From Maribacter sp. (lineage in GTDB: Bacteria; Bacteroidota; Bacteroidia; Flavobacteriales; Flavobacteriaceae), in NCBI GenBank assembly GCA_013001935.1, contig JABDKZ010000063.1:1-14610 (forward strand): 14,610 bases of DNA, in the 5' to 3' direction. A program made the translations under genes and the position numbers. The notes beneath the pieces were generated by a model that saw nothing but the letters and a program-made list of their open reading frames with translations, did no database searches and had not been told where the DNA came from. The stretch's first letter is position 1. Each line of letters begins with the position of its first letter. This document shows positions 6,759 to 14,610 of this stretch, one piece after another.

Positions 6759-9700
6759 CTAAGCTTCCTCTATTCCCAAAGCCAAATCCGTCACCTGATA
6801 AATTCTCATTTTTCCATTCCACAAATAAGCATCTGCGATCATCGCTAATTGATCCCCGCGTGGCTCGATTGTTTTAATATGCACTTCCAAATGCATCTCT
6901 TTGACATTGGGCAAGATTTGCCCACGGTACTTCCAGATAGTTTTATGATTGGCCAATTGTACAAACTTAGGAGACTGAAAATCCTTGGTAAGATCTTGTT
7001 GTAAAGCAAAAACCTGCATGGCTTGTAAAATAGATTCCACCCCAAGGGAACCGGGCATCACAGGGTCCTGATAAAAATGGCAGGTAAAGAACCAGTCGTA
7101 CGTTTTTATAAATTTGGTTGCGTGAATATAGCCCTTCCCGTACTGTCCCTGATTTTTAGCAATTTTTAAATGGTCCAATAAATTCAACTGGTTTTCGCCT
7201 AAACGGTAATGCGGTTTTGTAGCAGGTGCTTTAAATAACTTCATTTTACCATACAAGGAATCTAATTTGATTTGCATGTATTCCTGAGGCGTCAATTGTT
7301 CTGTTTCAAACCAGGGCGCTACTTCCGCACCTTTATCCAATCCGACCTGGGATGCTAGTGCATCACTTGGAAAGAAACCAAAGGATGATTTTCCTTTATA
7401 AAAAACCTGCCCATCGACGGATAACTCGAAAGTGTAGTTTTGTAAGATGGTGCCGCCAAGTGCAACGGAAGAGACCAAAACGGATTTATTGGTAATTGTT
7501 TTTCCCCGGAAGTCCGTACCATTCGGCAAGTCAGATAATGCGCCGTCGCCATCCAGATTTCTGAAGTAGAGATTTTTATCCGGAAATTGTAAGGTGCTCC
7601 CCAAATAAGCTCCCAATAATCCGCATGGTTGTAAGGCGATTTCCATTAACACAGAATAGGGCATCGTATGATTTGAATTCTGCTCATAGTACCAGGCCTT
7701 AGCCGGTACATCGTATTCCGCGAAGATGGTCGCTGGTTTTGAAAAATCTCCGCGCTCTCCATCAATTTTTAAAACCCTTGAAATTAATTGTAGATCCGTA
7801 TTCGGCTGCCGGGACACTGTCCGGCCATCATACACGGAGAAATCAGGACCGAAACATTTCGACAGATCATCCAGGGCAAACGTAGTAATATCTTTTTCAT
7901 TCATCAAAGCGTCTTGTGAACGAGGAGAAACGGCTACGGCGGTTGTTTTTTCTAAATACCTTGGATTTGTTTTTTCGCGTAATTGTAAGCCGAGGTTTTC
8001 AAAATGTACCGTCACTATGCCATCCGAAATGATCTCCAGATCACCAATGACGTATGGATTGGGAATCAAGCCGATCTCTTTGATTTCTAATTTGTAAACC
8101 AACTTAGTATCCTTCGGTGTCACCTGTTTTCTGCACCGAACCTTTTGTGGTACATCAAAAACTGGTTGGTAACGTGCATCTTTAGTCAGTCGTTGCAGCC
8201 CGAGCATTAGCATGAAAAACCGGAGTAGGTTTCCGCCACCTTCGGCCTGAAGCGATCCGGCAAGGACTTCATCATCCCGGAAATGGCAAGGGAAATACCA
8301 ATCGTCCGGGTGTAAATCTTTTTCTGCAACGATGTATCCCAAGCCGTAGGATCCGCCTGTCAAATCAACAGAAACAATTCGGTCGATCATCAAGATTTTC
8401 TCCGGTGGTAAACACAAGGAAGGATTGCGCCCGTTAGCAAAGTAGGATTCATCTTCAAAGCATTTTTCAATATCCCCGTTTATGAGGTGCCGTAAATCTT
8501 CTTTTGAAAAAGCCGTTTTGGGTGTTTTTAATAAAGGCGTAAAAAATCTCTTTTTCGCGTTTTGTTTTGCTTCTATTTCACTAGCGGTGTATACTACTCC
8601 GTTCCCTTCTTCCAATTGAGCATCTCCAAAAAATCCGGCGCAACCTCCATCCATTTTTAGGACTAAGCGGTCTTCTACATAACAGCGATAGCTGAAAAAG
8701 AACAGTAGATTATCGCCATTTTTGACAAATGAATTAATGGAAATATCGTAACGCAGGGTTTGGCCTTCAAATGGTAAATCATCGACAAAGGTCAGGGTGC
8801 AATCCAACAGGCGATACACCAGATTACCTTTGTTTTGGAAATCAATACCCAAATATGAAATCAGTAACAAATCGCATTGCCCGGACTCTACCGATACCGC
8901 CCAGGGAATTTGCCCATCCGTGGTAAACCATGCATTATAGGGAATATCGTATTCCGTTTGCATTGTGGAAGGCTTGTATTCCCCTAATTTACCATTCAGC
9001 CCTGTGACCCGGCTGACCAGCAAATATGGATACATCGGTAGCATTACCCGACGGGAATAAGTATCAATAACCGCATATTCGGGACCAAACACATTGGCGA
9101 TTTTTCCCGTTGCAAACTCTTCCAGATCTTCCTGGGAGAAAATAATTTCCTTGCCCTGCAATTGCTCTCCGGATGTAAAGTCTTGTAAGCCCAAGCCATT
9201 TTCTCCTATTTGCTTAGGGGGACCCACAGCCGCATATTTCTTTTCTATGGTGTTGGTTTCCATTATTGCAATTGATTTTGGTGTTGTTGGATAATTTGAA
9301 ATTGAGTTGACTATAGATACTTCTTTAAATGCTTTGGTGGCGTGTACTCGGTTAGAGAAATCCTCACCAACTTCGGCTAACACTAATTCTCTTTTTTCCT
9401 TTCGCTTTTCGATATTTTTAAATAGTGCTCGATGCTCATCTTTTAAAATTGCATCAAAAATGCGATCGCCACCCAGTATGATTTTTTTCAAAAACCGAGG
9501 GCGTTGGGAAGTCTCTTCCTCCGAAGGATATAACATGGTCAAGTCCAAAGACAGCCCGTGACTGATTAATTGTGCTAATGAAGCAACCAAAGACTGGATA
9601 TCAGATTTTCCTTTTTGATTAATAGAAACAGCAAGATGTTCTTTTCCTTTTAAAATGGTATTGATCCAATTGGAGCAGGTCGCATTTGCACCGAGCTCAA

Positions 9701-12700
9701 TAAAGATCGTAGCCCCGGCCTTGGATACTGTTTTTATGGTTTGTGGAAAATCAACTTGCTGGGTGCAAACTGCGGTAGAGTTTTCTGCAATCGCTTCGCT
9801 ATCCAATTCAATCTTAGATTGAGCAATACTGGAATAAAAATCAATGTCAGGTTTTTCCTGTAAAGGAAAATGATGCATTTTCAATAATCCCGCTGTTTCT
9901 TTTTTACAGAAATCATGATGGATGACATTTTGAAAAGGGATAGTGACGGATGGACATTTTAATTGCTCGGCTATTGCTAAACATGCTTTTTTATCTCCTG
10001 AAATAACCACTTCATTTTCGGTATTTACAAATGTCAGATAGACCTGGCTTTCTTTTTCAATCAGCAGTTTTACCTGGTCTTTCGGAGCCAGTAGGACCAG
10101 GCTAATCCAGCGTTCTTTAGCTTCTTCAGTAGTGATGCCCCAGTGTTCCGCCAATAATTCTAAGTTTCCGGCAAAGCGATTTTTGAAAATCGGAGAATCT
10201 TGAAACTCTCTGGCTTCATTAGCACTCCAAACGCCAAGGGAATACCACATACTACTGCATTCGCCCATGCTGTAGCCCAGAGCAATATCGGGATTCAACT
10301 TAAATAACGACCGCAATATATGGGTAAAACTCGCCGAGTAGAATACCCCTACCGACATCATAGCTATTGCGTTCTCATAAATATTAGGAACAGTTTCTGA
10401 ACTACTTTTTTGTTTTGGAAATAAATAATCCGGCCAGATGAAATCATCGAGATTCGGAAGTATTTTTTCAAAATGCGGATACAAATCAGGAAACAACCGA
10501 AATAGGTCTTGCCCTAAACCTGTGTACGCAGTTGAGGATCCAGGATAGACAAAAGCTACCTTCCCTTTCTTGCCTAAAGGATTTGGAGAAAAATAACTTC
10601 CCCGTGGGGTTTTTAAAATTTGATTCTTTTCTAAAGAACGGCTTATATGCTTTTTGAAAAAGCGGATTTCCTGTCCTAAGCCTTCTTTATTTTCTGCAAT
10701 CAATACAACGCATAGATCACTTTCCTTTTCTTGAAATTTCTCATAAAACTGTTGTGCGATCGCGGCTAATGGAATTGCAGTTTCTAAAGTAATCTCTAAG
10801 GCAGATAATTGCTTTATCAATTCATTTACGTCATTCCCTTTTAATGGAAAAAGCTGAAGACCATTATTCTTTAAAAAAGTGTTTTTGTAGCTAGCCCTTT
10901 GTTCAGGCTCCGATAAACGGACTTGGATGCCTTCTAACCCATTCACGGCGGCAGAACGCCTGGTTTGTCCATTTTGTAATATCCAAGGTCGTGACTTGAG
11001 GGGAAAATAATATTTACTGTTTTCAAAATGGAAGGCGTCTTTAGGCCTTTCCCAATTGGGCACTCCAGGAATAAATCGATGGTAAACGCAAAGGGCGGTT
11101 TTGATTAAACTGGCAATACCCGACGCAGCATAAGTATGTCCAATATTTGCTTTGACACTTCCAAGAGCGATAGCTTCCGAGGATTGATTGGCCAATAGCA
11201 AATCCTTTTCGGCTTGATCCTGCGTAGGAATCCCCGTAGCGGCCAACTCAAGGTATCCACAATTTGGTTGGGCTTGAGTTTTTCCGATATCATCAATTAT
11301 GGCGTATACTTTATCCTCTTGCGCCGCATTTTTGTTTTTCAAAACTATGGCGCCCGCGCCTTCACCTACCAACCATCCTTCGTCATTTTCATTAAAAGAA
11401 AGACTAGGATTTGGGGATGGATTAATCTTATTTTTTTGGTTTCTTAAAATTACATTTTCCAGTCCTCCCGAAAGATCGACTCCCCCAACGACGACCGCGT
11501 CCACTTCACCAAGCGACAGCATGTTTTGTGCAATTTCCAGGGCTTTGAAAACGGAGTTTTCACCACAAGAAACCGTAAACGCTGCACCCGAAAAGTCCCA
11601 GAGTGCCGCGATCCGGCTGGACATTATATTACCGACAAAACTCGTATGCTGACTGGGCGTCTGTGCACCTTCCCGAAAATAAATCCCATTTTTACAAAGC
11701 TCCTCTAGCTCAGCTTCCTGAGTAGGATTCAGTAGGATATCACTCTGTTCCAATGCCGTTTTCAATTGCCAGCTTAGATCCCAGCGTGCGAGGTAATGAT
11801 GGATGGCCAACTCCGATTCCATCGCTATTAAGACCGCCACATTTTGGCTCTCCTCCAGACCGGCATCCTTAATCGCATTATCAGCAACTTTTAAAATCAG
11901 CGCTTGCTGAGGCTCTAGCGTTTCGGCTTCTTTCGGTTGAATCTTATATCGCAATAAATCAATTTCAAAATCTTTTATATAGGCTCCTTTTGGAGCTTTC
12001 CCCTCCTTAAATCCATAATCCATCAACAAACTCGTATTTTCTTCGAAACCTTTCCACCGTCCTTTTGGCAATGGTCCAAAATGTTGTTGACCATTATAAA
12101 TCGTGGAATAAAATTCATCCAGATTTGTGCAATCGCCAAAATGCGCATCCATTCCAACGATGGCCATTGCTTGTAGCTCAATCGATTTATGCTCAGTTGC
12201 GGAGCTTTGGGTTTTAGTATAATTCTGAACGACCATGTGCGCGTTCGTTCCGCCGAAACCAAAAGAATTGATCCCCGCCTGCTTTTCTGATTTGGACCAG
12301 GGTGTCGCTTTGGTAATCATTTGTTCTACCCCAATCCAATCATTATTGGCCTTCACCGGGTCTACCAGATTGATATTGGCCGGAATTATTTCTTTTTGCA
12401 TCGCCAGCAAGACCTTAAGCAATCCGGTCATTCCCGCCGCGGTTAGCAAATGCCCCATGTTCGATTTCACGGAACCCAAAAGCGGTATAGTTTCGTGCTT
12501 GGCAAAAAAGTCAGCAATGGAATTCATTTCTGTGGTATCACCGAGTGGGGTACCAGTAGCGTGGCACTCTAGATAAGAAGTATTTTTTGGAGAAAGTTCC
12601 TCTCCATTATAGGCTCGTTCAAAAGCCAGCTGCTGCCCTTTGGGATTTGGGCTTAACAAAAACTTTCCCCGGCCGTCATTCGAAAGACCAATACCTCCGA

Positions 12701-13556
12701 TAACTGCCAAGATAGGATCACCATCTCGTTCGGCATCCTCTAATCTTTTGAGCACCACCATTCCTGCTCCCTCCGAGGATACTAACCCGGATGAATTTTT
12801 GTCGAGAGGTACAAACTTTTTATCGGAGGGTGCATAAGCGTGAAAAATCGAAAAGCCCATATGAATAAATAATTGGTCAGAAGCACATACGGCTCCAGCC
12901 AACATCATATCGGATTTCCCAGTGACCAACTCATCACAGGCCAATTTAATGGCGTACAGTGATGTCGCACAGGCCGCATCTAAAGCATAGTGGCGTCCAC
13001 CGAGGCCGAGTGCTTTGTTGACCAAACCGGAGGGTGTATTTTCCAATACTTCATTTGACGGAAGGGCTTGTCTTGAGTTAGGTATTGAAAATTGATCGTC
13101 CCCTAATAATTTCCGGACGGCCATTTCAGTGGTTTGGGTATAAACAGCCGACAATAACTTATGAGACGAGCCGGTAGGAAAAGACAGATTCCCTAAAACC
13201 AGGCCGCAGGATTCCAAGCTTTGTTTATCGTTCAGGTAACCACTTTCCCGCAGGGCTTCCGTCGCAACGTAAAGTGACCATTGGTATAATTTATCTTGTT
13301 TTGCCAAATACTCGGCCGGCAATTCGTAGCCATTCGGATCAAATTGAAAATCACGGATATACCCACCACGCAGTGAATAACAACGATCTACCACTCCCTT
13401 TTCCGCTTGATAAAAAAGTTCAGGGTTGACCCCAAAATCTTGCTCCGTCGCCAGACCCGTTAAGTCTTTTTCATCCATAAGGTTATTCCAAAACGCCTCA
13501 GGAGTGGAGGAGCCGGGAAAAAGCCCGGATGTTCCTATTATGGCTATTTTTGTCAT
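6759..13556 (-). CDS. pfaC: PfaC-type PUFA synthase subunit with built-in PfaB-like acyltransferase (KS-CLF-AT-4x hot-dog)
   Basis: A 2265-residue cytosolic megaenzyme. Domains in order: ketosynthase (about 1-445) with the full catalytic set Cys196 (LDAACATS), His332 (ECHATGT), Lys364 and His369 (NMGHLLTAAG); chain-length-factor-like ketosynthase (about 460-880) with Glu666 at the nucleophile position and Ala772 in place of the first His, His807 kept; acyltransferase (about 995-1345) beginning VAFVYPGSSTAY, nucleophile Ser1096 (GYSMGE), likely Arg1127 and His1213 or His1214; then four FabA-like hot-dog units. Of these, about 1470-1650 and 1890-2070 lack the catalytic His (pseudo-dehydratases), while 1680-1860 (His1758, Glu1772) and 2105-2260 (His2160 in CHFYQDPVMPGSLGVE, Glu2174) are the active type that dehydrates and sets cis double bonds. 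Stand-alone PfaC of gammaproteobacteria is nearly collinear but lacks the acyltransferase, which sits on PfaB. Gaps are 30 bp to pfaA and 38 bp to pfaD. There is no ACP and no C-terminal acyltransferase. Confidence 0.97.
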   Translation of the reverse strand: MTKIAIIGTSGLFPGSSTPEAFWNNLMDEKDLTGLATEQDFGVNPELFYQAEKGVVDRCYSLRGGYIRDFQFDPNGYELPAEYLAKQDKLYQWSLYVATEALRESGYLNDKQSLESCGLVLGNLSFPTGSSHKLLSAVYTQTTEMAVRKLLGDDQFSIPNSRQALPSNEVLENTPSGLVNKALGLGGRHYALDAACATSLYAIKLACDELVTGKSDMMLAGAVCASDQLFIHMGFSIFHAYAPSDKKFVPLDKNSSGLVSSEGAGMVVLKRLEDAERDGDPILAVIGGIGLSNDGRGKFLLSPNPKGQQLAFERAYNGEELSPKNTSYLECHATGTPLGDTTEMNSIADFFAKHETIPLLGSVKSNMGHLLTAAGMTGLLKVLLAMQKEIIPANINLVDPVKANNDWIGVEQMITKATPWSKSEKQAGINSFGFGGTNAHMVVQNYTKTQSSATEHKSIELQAMAIVGMDAHFGDCTNLDEFYSTIYNGQQHFGPLPKGRWKGFEENTSLLMDYGFKEGKAPKGAYIKDFEIDLLRYKIQPKEAETLEPQQALILKVADNAIKDAGLEESQNVAVLIAMESELAIHHYLARWDLSWQLKTALEQSDILLNPTQEAELEELCKNGIYFREGAQTPSQHTSFVGNIMSSRIAALWDFSGAAFTVSCGENSVFKALEIAQNMLSLGEVDAVVVGGVDLSGGLENVILRNQKNKINPSPNPSLSFNENDEGWLVGEGAGAIVLKNKNAAQEDKVYAIIDDIGKTQAQPNCGYLELAATGIPTQDQAEKDLLLANQSSEAIALGSVKANIGHTYAASGIASLIKTALCVYHRFIPGVPNWERPKDAFHFENSKYYFPLKSRPWILQNGQTRRSAAVNGLEGIQVRLSEPEQRASYKNTFLKNNGLQLFPLKGNDVNELIKQLSALEITLETAIPLAAIAQQFYEKFQEKESDLCVVLIAENKEGLGQEIRFFKKHISRSLEKNQILKTPRGSYFSPNPLGKKGKVAFVYPGSSTAYTGLGQDLFRLFPDLYPHFEKILPNLDDFIWPDYLFPKQKSSSETVPNIYENAIAMMSVGVFYSASFTHILRSLFKLNPDIALGYSMGECSSMWYSLGVWSANEAREFQDSPIFKNRFAGNLELLAEHWGITTEEAKERWISLVLLAPKDQVKLLIEKESQVYLTFVNTENEVVISGDKKACLAIAEQLKCPSVTIPFQNVIHHDFCKKETAGLLKMHHFPLQEKPDIDFYSSIAQSKIELDSEAIAENSTAVCTQQVDFPQTIKTVSKAGATIFIELGANATCSNWINTILKGKEHLAVSINQKGKSDIQSLVASLAQLISHGLSLDLTMLYPSEEETSQRPRFLKKIILGGDRIFDAILKDEHRALFKNIEKRKEKRELVLAEVGEDFSNRVHATKAFKEVSIVNSISNYPTTPKSIAIMETNTIEKKYAAVGPPKQIGENGLGLQDFTSGEQLQGKEIIFSQEDLEEFATGKIANVFGPEYAVIDTYSRRVMLPMYPYLLVSRVTGLNGKLGEYKPSTMQTEYDIPYNAWFTTDGQIPWAVSVESGQCDLLLISYLGIDFQNKGNLVYRLLDCTLTFVDDLPFEGQTLRYDISINSFVKNGDNLLFFFSYRCYVEDRLVLKMDGGCAGFFGDAQLEEGNGVVYTASEIEAKQNAKKRFFTPLLKTPKTAFSKEDLRHLINGDIEKCFEDESYFANGRNPSLCLPPEKILMIDRIVSVDLTGGSYGLGYIVAEKDLHPDDWYFPCHFRDDEVLAGSLQAEGGGNLLRFFMLMLGLQRLTKDARYQPVFDVPQKVRCRKQVTPKDTKLVYKLEIKEIGLIPNPYVIGDLEIISDGIVTVHFENLGLQLREKTNPRYLEKTTAVAVSPRSQDALMNEKDITTFALDDLSKCFGPDFSVYDGRTVSRQPNTDLQLISRVLKIDGERGDFSKPATIFAEYDVPAKAWYYEQNSNHTMPYSVLMEIALQPCGLLGAYLGSTLQFPDKNLYFRNLDGDGALSDLPNGTDFRGKTITNKSVLVSSVALGGTILQNYTFELSVDGQVFYKGKSSFGFFPSDALASQVGLDKGAEVAPWFETEQLTPQEYMQIKLDSLYGKMKLFKAPATKPHYRLGENQLNLLDHLKIAKNQGQYGKGYIHATKFIKTYDWFFTCHFYQDPVMPGSLGVESILQAMQVFALQQDLTKDFQSPKFVQLANHKTIWKYRGQILPNVKEMHLEVHIKTIEPRGDQLAMIADAYLWNGKMRIYQVTDLALGIEEA

Positions 13557-13586
13557 TCTTGAACTTTATTCAAATTTGGATAATCC

Positions 13587-14610
13587 TTACCACACCAACT
13601 GTTTCGATACCGTAACCGCCGCACCATTGGTTTGCATATAAACCGTTCCTTCTTCGTCGTAAACGGTACACTCGGCTATCATTTTAAAATCGGTAGCTTC
13701 TTTGATTTTCACATTAACCCATAGTTTTTTTCCGAAGGGGATATTTTTATACAGGATTGCACTATCCGTTTGGAGGGGGAGACTCTTTGCACCGTCCTTA
13801 TATTTTTGTACCCAAACGACCATGCCTTGATATTGAATATCGGCAAAAAAGGTATTGACCGATTGTATCGGAAATTGCCCTTGTTCTGACAGTGGAACTT
13901 CAGGCCCTACGCAGGATAACACGATTTGACCTTCCGTACAATCCAGAATTTGCTCAATCCCTTGGAAATATTTACCGTGGAAAAGCGAACCATCTTCATA
14001 TAAAATTGCTCCATCCGTAGCTTGATAATTTCCACTGATTTGATGGGAAAATTTAGGCGCTTCCGGAATTGCCTTCTTGTGGACTAAGGTCACTTTCGCT
14101 CGGTAATGATAAGTCGGTAGTTTTTCTCCTTCGCTGAGCACTGTGGTTTCAAAAACGATTTGCTCCGCCCTTTTCTCAAGCTCTTTTAATTCGATTATAT
14201 AATCTTCTTTCTCCTGTCCGTCAAACACAATCCCTTTAAAAAGTTTGGTGTTCTCTACTTTGAAAACTGCAAAATCAGGATACAATCTTTCGCAAGTTTG
14301 CGCCATCCAACCCACCGCATTGACTACGGGTAAAACAGCTTTGCCCTGAATAACGTGGTGCATTAAAAATGGATTGTTCTCTAATTTCAATTGCCGTTTA
14401 ATCCGGTGTGTTTGTAGATTTCCGATGTGGCTAACAGCTGCTGGTAAAGTACCACCAATAATTACTTGGGGCTGATTGGCGTAATCCGTATTGAGTTCAT
14501 TCACCAACATGGCTGCACCACCTTCGCTATTGACTAGAGTGACTCCGGCCGCCTCGAATTGAGCTTTCAATTCGCCACTTACCATACCGCTATCCCACGC
14601 GCCCCAATTG
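13587..14610 (-). CDS. pfaA: PfaA C-terminus: end of ketoreductase plus dehydratase domain (5' part beyond the right edge)
   Basis: The frame is open to the right edge and continues upstream of the first visible ATG (14583-14585). The upstream codons read NWGAWDSGM, the well-known end of a PKS-type ketoreductase, so the ATG is internal and the gene is cut by the window. After the ketoreductase tail comes a PKS-type double hot-dog dehydratase. The N-terminal half carries HHVIQGKAVLPVV, matching HxxxGxxxxP; the catalytic His is residue 77 counted from that ATG, codon 14355-14357. The C-terminal half carries LFHGKYFQGI and, after it, DIQYQ, matching DxxxQ (Asp249). This is the usual end of PfaA, whose missing part should hold ketosynthase, acyltransferase and tandem ACPs. 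It is the first gene of the visible operon, 30 bp before the PfaC-type gene. The operon's promoter must lie outside the window. Confidence 0.95.
   Translation of the reverse strand, partial: NWGAWDSGMVSGELKAQFEAAGVTLVNSEGGAAMLVNELNTDYANQPQVIIGGTLPAAVSHIGNLQTHRIKRQLKLENNPFLMHHVIQGKAVLPVVNAVGWMAQTCERLYPDFAVFKVENTKLFKGIVFDGQEKEDYIIELKELEKRAEQIVFETTVLSEGEKLPTYHYRAKVTLVHKKAIPEAPKFSHQISGNYQATDGAILYEDGSLFHGKYFQGIEQILDCTEGQIVLSCVGPEVPLSEQGQFPIQSVNTFFADIQYQGMVVWVQKYKDGAKSLPLQTDSAILYKNIPFGKKLWVNVKIKEATDFKMIAECTVYDEEGTVYMQTNGAAVTVSKQLVW

Noticed and set aside
7726..8097. Plus-strand open frame of 123 codons inside the PfaC gene, and several similar ones at 9307-9561, 11299-11652 and 12235-12576
   Set aside because: They are antisense shadows of a strongly conserved coding region, with no protein-like features of their own.
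10917..12179. Second catalytically active ketosynthase in PfaC
   Set aside because: The nucleophile position is Glu666 and the first His is Ala772, so it is better called a chain-length-factor-like domain.

Overview
The window looks like a chromosome segment from a marine-type member of the Bacteroidota. The evidence is the mix of families: a DUF6090-like protein beginning MIKFFRKIRQ, an AraC regulator paired with a short-chain dehydrogenase, and a Pfa polyunsaturated fatty acid synthase. The DNA is AT-rich and gene starts lack clear Shine-Dalgarno sites. All recognised genes lie on the minus strand, so transcription runs from the right edge to the left edge. I cannot name the genus.

Right two-thirds (about 5086-14610): the end of a polyunsaturated fatty acid (PUFA) synthase operon, in the order pfaA (only the C-terminus is present), a 2265-residue PfaC-type megaenzyme, then pfaD. 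Gaps are only 30 and 38 bp. PfaA supplies the ketoreductase end and a PKS-type dehydratase. The megaenzyme has a ketosynthase, a chain-length-factor-like ketosynthase, an acyltransferase and four FabA-like hot-dog units. PfaD is the FMN enoyl reductase. The acyltransferase inside the PfaC protein is normally on separate PfaB in gammaproteobacteria. This layout therefore resembles the three-protein synthases known from myxobacteria, but without their terminal glycerol-phosphate acyltransferase. No pfaB or phosphopantetheinyl transferase gene is in the window. The ACP repeats, needed by every domain here, should lie in the unseen part of pfaA. The product (EPA, DHA, ARA or other) cannot be told from this sequence.

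Middle (about 2357-5085): a more AT-rich stretch with two single-gene units. They are a secreted, self-processing aminopeptidase of the DmpA/BapA type and a DUF6090-like one-helix membrane protein. They are separated by intergenic DNA that contains no genes. The gap at 2357-2808 holds a GC-richer block with short inverted repeats that may be a dispersed intergenic repeat.

Left part (1-2356): a compact operon of a short-chain dehydrogenase broken by one in-frame TAG just before its catalytic Tyr, an AraC-family regulator, and a membrane protein that runs off the left edge. I saw no tRNA, rRNA, CRISPR array or intact insertion sequence.
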